From contig OU612067.1 of the NCBI GenBank assembly GCA_914767715.1, positions 16,559,001-16,623,000 of the forward strand: DNA of 64,000 nucleotides, written 5' to 3'. Of this stretch, positions 47,201 through 59,200 are shown piece by piece. A program made the translations under genes and the position numbers. Each line of letters starts with the position of its first letter. Position 1 is the first letter of the stretch. The notes under the pieces were generated by a model. The model had not been told where the DNA came from. It saw only the letters and a list, made by a program, of their open reading frames with translations, and made no database searches. Source of the DNA: Membranipora membranacea (taxonomy: Eukaryota; Bryozoa; Gymnolaemata; Cheilostomatida; Membraniporidae).

Positions 47201-50200
47201 CGTGGATAAACTGCACTCTGTTCAGTGCAAAAGTGGCCCTGTGGAATTAAAAGAATCTACACACTTAGACAAATGCAACCATGTAGCTTCAAAATTTCAA
47301 TGTTATCGGACACCATATTGCAAAACTTTTGGAAAGGTGTCCGACCGATATCCCTTCAGTCCATATGAATGAGTATTAGATTTTAATATATCCAAACTTC
47401 GAACTGAGTAAGATTTAAATTTCAGAAGTAACCCGACGAGATAAACGTAAGAAAAACACAGGTTTAGTCTTCAATGATGTTGTAAATGATCATAGCTTAG
47501 GGAGTTTCAAACTTTGCCTGCTTTACCCACACTTATTTTGCTTGAGCTTACTTTTGCCACGTATCGTAACAAATGCTTGCCGCTTTCACTTGAAAATGTG
47601 TTGCTTTCACTAAATCGTTTGTAGAAGATCAATTCCGCATGTTGCTTTGTGATCAATAGATTCATTAGAGTCTCAAGATGTGCCTTGGTTGGGGTTTGGG
47701 GAAGGGTTTCTTGAGGGTCTGGTGCAATGATGTAGTGAGTTGGCCTCTCCTGTTGATTCCCGTAGCCATTAGTTAGTCTTTAATCTGGGCGCGGCTAACT
47801 TCCCATTTTCGAATGTCATTTTTTTCTTTTTCCTATTTTTCCTTTTGATGCTGGGTTTTGCAATAAGTAACTAGTGGAAAATAACATTCTTTTTCATGGG
47901 ATTAAATATGGCTATTCTTTTCTCTCAAGCTTTCCTTGGGCTCTGCTCGGGCTGTTCTACTGGAGAATTTGATTTGACTTTCAAATTGACCAATGAGATG
48001 CTCACTTGTGAGTAGTGAGTTATACATTTGGAGTTTTCACACCACTCTCTCACTTGTACTTTTATTCTGATAGGATTCCATAGAGTTATTATAATAACTC
48101 TATGTAGGATTCACACAAATTATAATAACAGAAATTTGAAGGAAGCAGTTTCAAATCTGTTTCAAAATGGGGTGGGAAAACTCTCAAAGACTAACCAAAG
48201 ACCAATGAATGTTATAGTCGGGCAGTTACTCACGATAAAGCTATGTCAGATTTGCATGGTATGGTAGCATTGAAATTTTTTTCCATGCAAATCTGACATA
48301 ACTTTATCATAAGTAACTGCCTGACTGTTAACATGCATATGTCTCTGGGTAGTCTTTAATATCCCGTTTTGTTTACTGTATATATAACTGTCTAGTCTGT
48401 GATGCCTGTCGGTCAGTCTGGTGGCCCGCAAGTTCCTTAAAATATAACCTAAGATATGATAGTCTACATAGAGAGCACCCAACTCAGCGTTTGAGAGCCG
48501 AGCCAAATGCTACTACGTCATCGATAATTGGTAGAGTCCATAAACAAAATTGAGAGATTCTTTCAATATTCCCATAATACCATTTCTGGGCATACCCAGC
48601 ATGCATTCTTCTGTTAAATTTAGTTAGTTTAGCCAGCTGAATTGCCCTGGCTGATAAGCTTCCAAATAATCTATGAGCCCCCCCCCCCTCCCCCGCTGTT
48701 ATATAACCGCTATCAACATCTGGCATGTTTTAACTCCTTGTCGCACATGAAATGCAGATTTATGGATTGTACACATTTGCCTGCACAGTACTAATACCTA
48801 TGCCTTTGATAACCTGAAATTGTTTTATCTAATGAAGCTGTAAATGAAATAAATGGATATTGGCCATGGAGGTATCAAAAGGTTATTTTGCTCTAGAAGC
48901 ATAAGCTAGCCAACGATATGGCTAGCTCTGATCTGATTGGCTGTTTGATGGGAAAGAGAGCCACTGCCTAGCCGATGCGTTGGCTCTGAATGGCTGGTAG
49001 GTGGGAAACCCAGCCAATCATATCAGAGCCAACACATTGGCTAGCCAATGCCAGGTCACCGATATCTGCTGAGTGAAACAGAAAGTGAAATTCGCATTCA
49101 CTTTATATCTATAGGTCCAATCAAGGAAGTACCATCTGACCTGGCATTGACTCTCTCCAACCCACCAGCCAAACATACCCATCACATTGGCTTATATCTA
49201 CCCAGAACTTGAAATTTTGTGAAATTTTAGTTGTGATTTCTATGCTTCCATTTGGATGTACTGATATTTCTAGTAGATTTACTTGTATTGATGTATTGCA
49301 CGATCAAGATGATTTCATAATCATGATGGCACAATTTTCAAAATCACCACATATCGAAGAAGACAGAAAATTAAAGTTCTGTCTAAATTGTAGATGAATT
49401 ATGTTGTCCAGATAACTAGATGAGAGACCTGGGGTTCCTAAAACAACAGGTCTTCTGTAGTTGATGTAAGTCCAATGGTTGAGTGCCCAGGGGTCTTGTG
49501 CAAACTACAGAAGGCTTGTACCTAGAACAATATAGTCTTTTGATATTTGGGTTATTTTCATGTCTTCATTTTCTTGTTAATGGCAGCGCTAGGTGCTGAA
49601 GATCATGCTCACTCTGCTAAGAACGGACAGGGTCTCGGTGATATTGAACCTACTTATATAAAACATGAGACGAGAAACAAGTCTACAGCTGCCACTAACA
49701 GAGCACTCGTTCAGTACTTTGCTAAGCTTGGTCAGTCAACTCAGTCAGATGAGACTCTCGATCTTGACTTCATCGAAGGACTCATCAAGCAGGGAGCTGA
49801 TGTTAATTGCACTGATGTATATGGGCAAACCATCTTCCATGAGGTAGGCGTAATTTTATATACTATCTATGCAATGAACTCATTGATCGTCGTTTTAACG
49901 ATTCCCTATCGTTAGGCTTTCAGTTTAGTGGATTTTGTGACTTGGGATTTTTACTGATGGAACTTGGACTTTTGTCGTACAATTTATAACATTTATTGTC
50001 GAGCTTTACCGAGATTCACACCGTGAAATCTATAAAAGATTTACACAAACAATGACTATATGACTATTTATAAAAGCATTACACAGGTTCTCAAAAAGTT
50101 ACATTTATAGTGTTACTTTACAGCTTTTAAAATAAAGTGTTATTTCCAAAATTTACAATAATAAGGTGTCAAATTAAGCCTTTACACAATTCAAGGTATA

Positions 50201-53200
50201 TTTATAATATAGTTAATCCTTGAATGAGGAATGCAGGTTGCAATAAAATGATAAGGTTAATATTCATACCTTATGCCTTTTTCCTCTAAACTGCTTTTGT
50301 ATATAATATCTTGATCTAATTGATCTGAGTTCATAATAAAGTGAACTGCCTTCTTTCACATGTAAAATTACACTGAACCAGGATAAGTTCTGCCAGATAT
50401 ACAGGGAACACACCAACACAAAGACCAGGGTGGGCCCAAATCCCCCCAGACCAATCACGGACAGCCAACGCCCCATAAAGATGTTGGGAGGTGGCCAGAA
50501 GCTGCAACAAATACACTCCTCGACACAATACTGCACCCTGGATCGCCTGTTTGAAGAGTAAATCACTCTATTGTCCCCTGAAATTGGACTGAACCTAATC
50601 CTGCAGATGAGAGCAGTGACAACTTGTTTGGAGTTGAAACGAGTCTCCAGCTTAAGCTGGTGAAACAAAAGAACTTTTAATTTGAATATATAATACATGG
50701 GTTTGTTACATAATGAATTTTAGTTTGTTTTTGTAAAGCTGATGAGTATCTTTACAGTCATGATGTTTGGATATGAAGTCATACACCTGGTTATATATAT
50801 ACTTTTGTTGTCAATCAACAATCATGCTTGAGAAATGGATGGTGGAATGTTGGTCTTGTTGATTATAAGAATAGCCAGTTCAGTTAAAAAACTTGTTGCA
50901 TAGTCCCTTCCGCTTATTTATTTTGGTGATTACAAACAGCCATCGGCATGCCACTTGGCATTTTACAACTCAACCAAAATGGTATACTTCTGAAGCATGT
51001 GGTGGTAGGATAAACCGGTGAACTGAGAGAGTTCATTTGCTTCATAGGCCTGCTCTGATTTTACCTTCACATTTCTGACAAGTAACAATGAAAGCAATTA
51101 AATCATGATTGTAAAAGCTACATTTCTTAATGTACAGTTACAGCATATCACTGATCATCTTAGCCATAACTGTAAAATTATAAGGAAAAGCAATCTGATA
51201 ATACTAAATTCAAATACAGTAAAATTCAAATGGATGATCGCAGCTATAGTAAAAATAATATAACATAAGTAACGTAGACATACAAAGATAGAAGATCAAG
51301 CTTGACCCTGTAGACTTTTTATTCAAGTTGTATCTTGTGTATTTTGGCCATTAAACCCATAAAAGTTTTGTAATCGTGTTATATGTTTGAAGGTTGCCCG
51401 TACGTGGCACCCTGATGTCGGTAAATTCTTACTGGAACACGGAGGAAATCTGAATATTGCAGACAAGTATGGAAGGACTCCCCTCCATGTGGCAGCAGCT
51501 GTCGACTATGCAGATATGTGTGAATTTCTCGTTGAAAACGGTAGGCTATGATTTCATTTTAATAATATAAGAAGTACCTTTAAAGAAACCTCAACTGTTT
51601 AAACTTGGTGAAACCCTGATGTTGACATTTAATGATACCGAAAATGATCATTGTACGGGGCAGAGATAGTTAAATCCTTTAAATAATGTTTTGTTTTAAA
51701 CAATCCTACTGAGTTCTGACTTTTTTTCCATTTTTGTTCATGTCCCAGTATTTACACCATGTTTCGCAACATGTTTTCTAATCTGTGATATGTAAAGAAC
51801 CAATCATTCAGTAACGTATCATATGATTGGTGTCTGAGCCCAATGGTGTTTTCTTCCCTATGCAATAATGGGCAATTTGAAACGAAGTAAATATCTAGGT
51901 ATGCAATGGCTATGACAATAATAAATACTAAGCAGATTTGTTTGGTATTGGAGTATCAATATCATGTAACAGTATTAGTTAATTTTCAAATCAACTGTCT
52001 AAGGTACTCTTGTGCATGCATGCAATGTATGTTTGCCCCTGCTCATATTTTCCGCAAACATTACAGCCATTATAGTATTCTCAAGGTTTTGTTTTCTTGG
52101 TTTGGCCTAGATTTAAGATTTATATAGGTTGGGTAGAGTCTAGATATTTGATAAATATTTATCATGAGAGAGGGTAATTTGAAGTGCAAGAATTATATTA
52201 TAATTAACTTATTGGAATTTTATAAAGCACTGCTTAGAATATACTTTAATCTTATAAAGGCAAGCTGCATGCTGCCAAGGGGTCAATAACATGTGTTGTC
52301 AACAATTGATCACATTGATACTCTTTACCTTTCAGTGGTAAACGAAGACATGACAGAATTCTCAGTCTTGATACCCTCTATTCTAAAACAGCGTAGCGTC
52401 ACTAAAATAAGCCCTATAATAATATATATTATAATAATATATATTATAATAATATAATCTTTATTTCAAAACATTGGTATGCTACCTTAAGATAAATGGC
52501 CACCTTTACAGGTTTTGGTACAAGAGAGAAGATAAAATGCATAAAACTCGCATTTTGTTGTGGCATTCCGGATTCAAAAGGAAATAAATAAAAAAAAATG
52601 AATGTAAAAAAATCTCACTCATACATATTTCACACATTTATTATTGAATGGGAATAAAAAAAAGTGTTTGTACCCTTAGTTTTGTTCTACCCTTAGTGTT
52701 GCGTCGAATGCCGTGACTTCACTCCTGGTACCAGATACTTAATTTTTAATAATTTCCTTTTATCTTTTTAACAGATGCTAATAAGGAGGCCAATACTTTG
52801 GGAGAGTTACAGACTCCTCTGTTTTACGCTGCCAGGAATGATGCCACTAAAGCTCTGGCTGTACTCATTAAGGCTGGCTGTGAGTATAAGGAAGTGAGAG
52901 ATTACAGGCAGAGGACACCACTGTATGTGGCTGCTGAGCTCGGTGAGTAGTATGTTGTCGTGTACATGTGACTTTCACACTGACATTGAGACTATGCTAT
53001 TCACATGAATATCTCCGATCGATCGTTAGAGTCTATTTAATATGAGTACCTAACAAATACCCGCCCTTAATTACTGAAATATAGGCGGGTCGTCACACCA
53101 AATTCCTTTTGATGGTACTCATGCAAAGTGAATTAATTCACCCTCTAATGATCAGAGATATACATGCAATAGTATATCATGTCATCAGTATGATTTTAGC

Positions 53201-56200
53201 TTGGTGGATGATAATGTCAAGGAATTGCTTGTCAATAAGACACAATTACACAAATGTGTAAGCTCATCGAAATCGCAAAACAAAATGTACCTGGCAATAT
53301 ATATTTTCGTGTTTATGTGGCGTGTACGGTTTAGTTAGTTAGTTAGTTTAGTTAGTCGGTTACTTTTTTAAAGCAAGGGTTTGAGTTTTTTCCCAACTGT
53401 TCATATATGTCACTTACAAAGCAGAAGTATCTTTACATGAAGGCAAGCGCAACATGACTGCAACAACACAGAAAAAATCTATTTAAGTCCGATCTATTCT
53501 TGCCCTGACCAGTATTTATTTAATCACATATTCTGTATTTGTGCAGATCGAAGTGAGACAGCTAGATACCTTCTGGAGGAGCACGCCCCTGTAGGGGTGG
53601 TCGATGACTGCGGACAGCCAGCTCTAACATGGATGATCAGTAAGATGGCCCCGGTAGCTAAAGAAGCTCTCGATCAGCTTCATACATGTGACCGAGCTAA
53701 CAGAAAACAATACTTCTACCTCAACCATCTCGAGCCTATTAAGCCAGGTAAAAAAGCTAAGTAGATCAATCTACTGAATTTAAAGAACAGAGGCAAGGCC
53801 AAAGTAAATATCACTTAGAATAATCTTCATTAAGCGAGTTTTCTTATTAGAAGTGTTTGGAGTTTTGAGGGAACAAGTAATCAACAACTCTTCTAGGTCT
53901 TTAATATGGGAGAGTTCTCCTCATGTCATCTTCTCAATGCTCACAATAATCAATGAGTTTCTTTCTTGCAGGACATCTTGGTATTGTATCGTGATGTTTT
54001 CATGCGTGCAGGCAATAAAAGTGCTCCATGATCTTCTATCCCAACCCTGCTTGTTTGAGATTGTGCACAATGAATGCAACAGACTAGATATTTGATATCA
54101 CTATATATCAATGTTCTCCCTAGCTATGACTTAGATATAGCGAAATATTGATGTCCAAACACTTGAAGGGCCGTTCAGTGCTTCTATGAGGAAATAAAGT
54201 GATGCGCAATGGTATAAATTTCGCTGTGTGTTTGGGCAAGGAGACTCTAACACCTTGGTTTGGGTTGTTCCCTGGATCGGGATGTTAAAGGGCAACCAAG
54301 GTTTCGCAGCAATGCATTGATTGGTGGTAAATAATGTGCTGGGCAGCATCAGCTTTGTGCATTACGCGATGCAAAACTCAAAGTAGTTGCTGACTCTAAG
54401 CTGGGTAACACTCCAATTTGGGGGAGGTTCCAAGACATTGCTGTGATGATGATAGAGCACAGGCTAAATAATAACAGGAACAGGAAACTGCTCTGTGGTA
54501 TTCTAGTTTAGCTGAGTTTGAGTACCTGATGGAAGAAATGTTTTACAAGAATTCTGGCTGAATAACCATCCGAATTAAATTTGGTCTATTTCCCTATGCA
54601 GAAGGCTGCATAGGCTGCAATCTGCTTTAAATCAATGAGAAGTTGCTTGAAACCCTGGTTGCCCTTTAAGCTATATTTTGAGAAGCCTGGTGTCATAGTT
54701 TTCTACTTACTCAGCTGTACTGTTGTGAGAGTCTTTCACCGCATGCAAGTGTCTAAATAAATCAAACTGGCATGATGGGGATGCCTGATCTCACATTTTT
54801 TGAAGACCTTACATGTAAATAGATTATTGTTCTCTCTTTCAGGAGAAGAGAGAGTTGGTCATGCACAGTTTCCGGTGAGTTTTTGTCTAAACCCCCTACG
54901 CTTATATTCACAAATTGATATTGATATGTTGTGGAAATATAACTATGGGTCATCTGTGAAGTCATGAGTCGTTCCCGCTCCCGCCTTCAGGGCTTTTAAC
55001 CTCGTCTAGAACCTATTCTTGAGAAATTTTCATCTTGTTCTGTGTATAAAGGCAGAGGTTGGAAATTTTTTGCTTGGGATCGAGTTTATTTTGAGCTCAA
55101 CATCCAGATTATTTTGGACACCATTCAAATAACGCCGGAACCCTTTTCACTATACACTTGAAACGTAATTGAGCGTCATCTTGTATATAATGAGAAACAT
55201 TGCTCTGGGTAGCCTGCCTCCTCTCTAACCCAAAATACTCACCACGGCCTTTATGGTTACTCGTCTATGCCTTCAGATCTTGCATTGTGTTATTTTATTG
55301 GTCAACCCCAACCATTATATGAGTCTGAATTTATAATTTTTTGTTTCAACAGCTGGAAATCTTGATAGCCATCAAAAACTTTGACCTTATCCTGCATCCT
55401 GTGATATCCAGGATTATCAAGGTCAAATGGAAACGTTTTGGAAAGTAGGTCAAATTGTGATGTGGTCTGGGTGATTGTCTGTCTAAACACAACCCCTGTG
55501 ATTAACCCCCTGTTTGCAAATGCAGAGTTATCTTCCCTTTCCTTCAGGAAAGATAACTCCTACCTGATCAACCAATAGTAACCCTGCTATCAGTGAGGGT
55601 GGGAGTATATCCCACCCTCCCTGCTGCTATTTAATCTAAGCTTCTCTACTTCTCATACTGACTATCTAACATTGGCATGCGATTGTGTGGTGGATTGTTG
55701 TAACTGCTATCCTAATCTATCTGTGGACTTTTTCAGCTTAGTTTGGCAATTCGCTGCCAACAATTCGATCTGTTGCTGCATCCATGTTTGTTGGCTCTGA
55801 TCTCTACTAAATGGAATAAGTTTGGATGGTGGGTGCTCAAAACTCGCAGCAGAGAACTAGTCAATTACTGCTTGCAGCACTTAAGATCTCCAACACATTT
55901 TATTTTTAACTTTTTCTAGTTTTCTTCCCCTTTTTTGCACCTCTCAACCTCTTATTTCTGTTGAAGCTAAGCACCCTTAGCCAAGTCGCCCGGCCAAAAC
56001 CTGTGGCCGCTCGACAAAGCTAAAGCATCCTTTTTTGCTATGCTAGGGTTGTTTTTCTTTCAAAAGCGAATTAAAAGCTTTGCGGTCGATTGAATATTGA
56101 TTCACCTTACATGTTGTGAGCGCTATGCATATAAGCCATTTTTAAATGATCCTCATCTCAATTTCCTCTTTAAAAAAATTGAAGGAGAATCTTCCTTTCC

Positions 56201-59200
56201 GACTTTAGATGGCAAAACTACCTGTTTACCTCTGATTAAACCATGGTAATAATTTCACAGTATTTCATTTTTGCTTGCCGTCTGTTTTGATTTGTTTTCA
56301 TTGTATTTTTCTCCAGGCTTGGCGCATGGAAGCAGATAGCACTGCAGGCAGTGTTTGTTACATTGTGGACCGTCATTGCTTTACATAGTCCCTGGTACAG
56401 GAAATGTCACTACGAACTTATCACGGATATCTGGAAAATCTTAGTCTATGTAAGTTATTGAGTAACATCGGATGAACTTAGCCTACTTCAGTTGTTGCCC
56501 TTGATAAATTACATAAGAACCGATGCAGAGTTGGCTACAAGTTGACTTCTCTCATTCATAACAACCTCGGCATATATATCTTGTCCTGTAAATTCTTAAT
56601 TAAGTATTTAAAATTGTAAAGTGGCAATAACTACTGCTTGTTTGAATGTAATGATCAGGTCAATGAAGTATTTGATTTTCTTTCCGACACTACTTAAAAT
56701 ACTCAAATAACCAAATACTAAATATATTGTATTATCATTTGCAGGTTGCAGCCGTTGGAATCACTATTTACCAAATTGCTGATGAACTGAAAGAATTTAT
56801 AGTATCGCAACGTGATCATGATGTAAGAATGTTATTTTGCATTAAATTGTTGCATAAAACACTAAGTTATCAACCCCTATAGAGCCTTTGTAATGGAGTT
56901 GTAGTCTCACAAAGTGAAGTAATTTTAATTGAAAACAAGGAGTTTTGGACAAATTCCCCGGTGTAGTTCACTTGTCTAAACTTATGATATACAGTGTAAT
57001 CCTCTCAATTCAGACTTTATAATTCAGAGCTCCTGTTAATTTGAACTCTGCACAATTAGGACAAAATTTGGTGGTCCCCAGAAGTTTGAATTGAGTGGAG
57101 CGCACTGTACTTTTTTAATCCTGATAGAGTTTAAACCTATAAGCTGACCCTGAAATTCACCTATCATCATAATTTGATGGTCATAGTGACACCAAAATAT
57201 GACATCACATTGCTATTACTCTTTTTCAGAAATGGCGGGAATGGCGGATAAAACAGATTGACGAGGACATTAAGTATTGTCACCCTCGATGGCCTGAAGA
57301 GAAAATCTTCCTGGAAAACGAGAAAGAGCAACTGGATCAGTTCAAGTCTAACTACTTCCAGGATTTCTGGTCAGTGAAAATTCTCAGGATATTATCGAAT
57401 GGTGTTTCTTGCTGCTGAAATTAAATCTTGCCTTTGAATTTACGAGAAGAGACGTTGTAAATCTAATTGGAACCCTATGTGAATCTCTTTCGCTATTTGC
57501 AGCCATGTTATCAGTCGCTTACATAACTTTAAGCTATGAGAATAACGCTCACATTATTGAATACAGTTTGAATAGATATGAAGTCATTCACAATTCACAT
57601 AATGAATAAAAGACCAATAATTTTTTTGTTAAATTGTAAGTTTTTTGCCAGTTTTCTTGGCCTATCTTGTTACTCAGTTGCTTATGCATGTTTTTTGATT
57701 ACTACAGGAACATATTTGACTGGATATGTTACACGTTTCTCCTAGCCTCTACTATCACCCATGTGTGTGACGTTGTGATACCGAGCCTACAGCTAGCTCT
57801 GTGGCACAACAGAATCATGTCCGTCAATATCATGTTAGTCTGGCTGAGAACGATGAAATATGTCCGCTGCTTCTCTGCTCTCGGTGGGTTTCATTAATTA
57901 TTAATTAATAATTTTATTATTTTTGTTTCACCCTTTTTTGTTTCTTATTCAATATTCAATAGTACTTTTGAAAAAAAAACATTTTTCTCGAAAAATGATA
58001 TAGATGCCAATAAAGTAATAATAAAAAAATGTTAATATCTTTATTGTACTAATAGTAAGATTTCATTTACTATTGTAGTTGTAGTACTAACATGCATGGG
58101 TATAATTTGAAAGCCAAAGCATACTAGTTTTCAAATCAGTGCATTTGGTTCTCCTGTAGGGAACGATATTATGTTAAAATAACAAAGATAAATAATGATG
58201 CCTGCAACACAGAAATGATTCTATGTTATATGTAATTCCAAATAAATAATACATTTTATGTATACTAATTTCTTATCTAACTGAAATAATCTATCTTTGC
58301 ATCAAAATTAGTTCATCACTAGATTGAGATTATATTTCATAACTATTTAATAATATTGTCATATATACGTTTTATTTTTACAGGACCGTTTATTGTGATG
58401 CTTGGTGAAATGGGTGGAGACGTTGCTAAGTTTGCTTTCTTGTATGTCATCTTCTTTATCCCGTTCTGTGAGTATTCTTACAATGTCATCATGTATCAAA
58501 CATGCATATGTGTTCAACAGCATATGTGTTAGTGTCACTGATATACATTCATATCATCCATATCATATCATTCATATCAATGGTTAGTGTTACCCATAGG
58601 AAGCTAATATGGAAATGGATGCTCAATCAAGTTGCTAAACTTGCTCAAAGCTGAAAGTATGAAATCTTTGCCACCAATTTTTTTAGATATTTTTTTATTT
58701 AAGCTGTGTGATGGGTGTCTCTGCGTGAAATGTTGCAGAGGAAGGGGTTTCATGTCCTGCCTGAGACACTCAGCGCACAGCCTAGTTTAAGTGCTCAAAC
58801 GGTGCAAGATGCTGGTAGAGGCATTTCATTATCAAAGTGGTTGATAATGAAATGCCTCTACCAACATCTTGCACCGTTTGAGCACTTAAACTAGGCACAG
58901 CCGTGACATAAAAGACCTTGCCAATACAGGCTTCCAAAATTTGTGTGCTGAGGCATATGTGTTCTAATCAACTCTCCCATACTGCTAATTACTCTTCAGT
59001 AATGAATCGTTAATTGTGGTTTTAATCGTTATAACAGCATGCGCTTTCTGGATGGTGTTCGGTGGTGACTATGAGGGGACCATAGCAGGTAACACCACAG
59101 CTCAATGTGTAGTGGCTAATCTGGAGGGTCCCGTCTCTAATCTGAGGAATATAGGGGGTATGACGGCCCCTGATGAGATGCTCTTCTCTCTCTTCAGGCT

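Noticed and set aside
49115-49212. Possible extra TRP exon (PIKEVPSDLALTLSNPP after a TATAG acceptor)
   Set aside because: It fits the phase of exon 3 but runs into TGA at 49210 with no usable donor before it, while exon 3 joins 49587 in phase without it. At most an alternative terminal exon.
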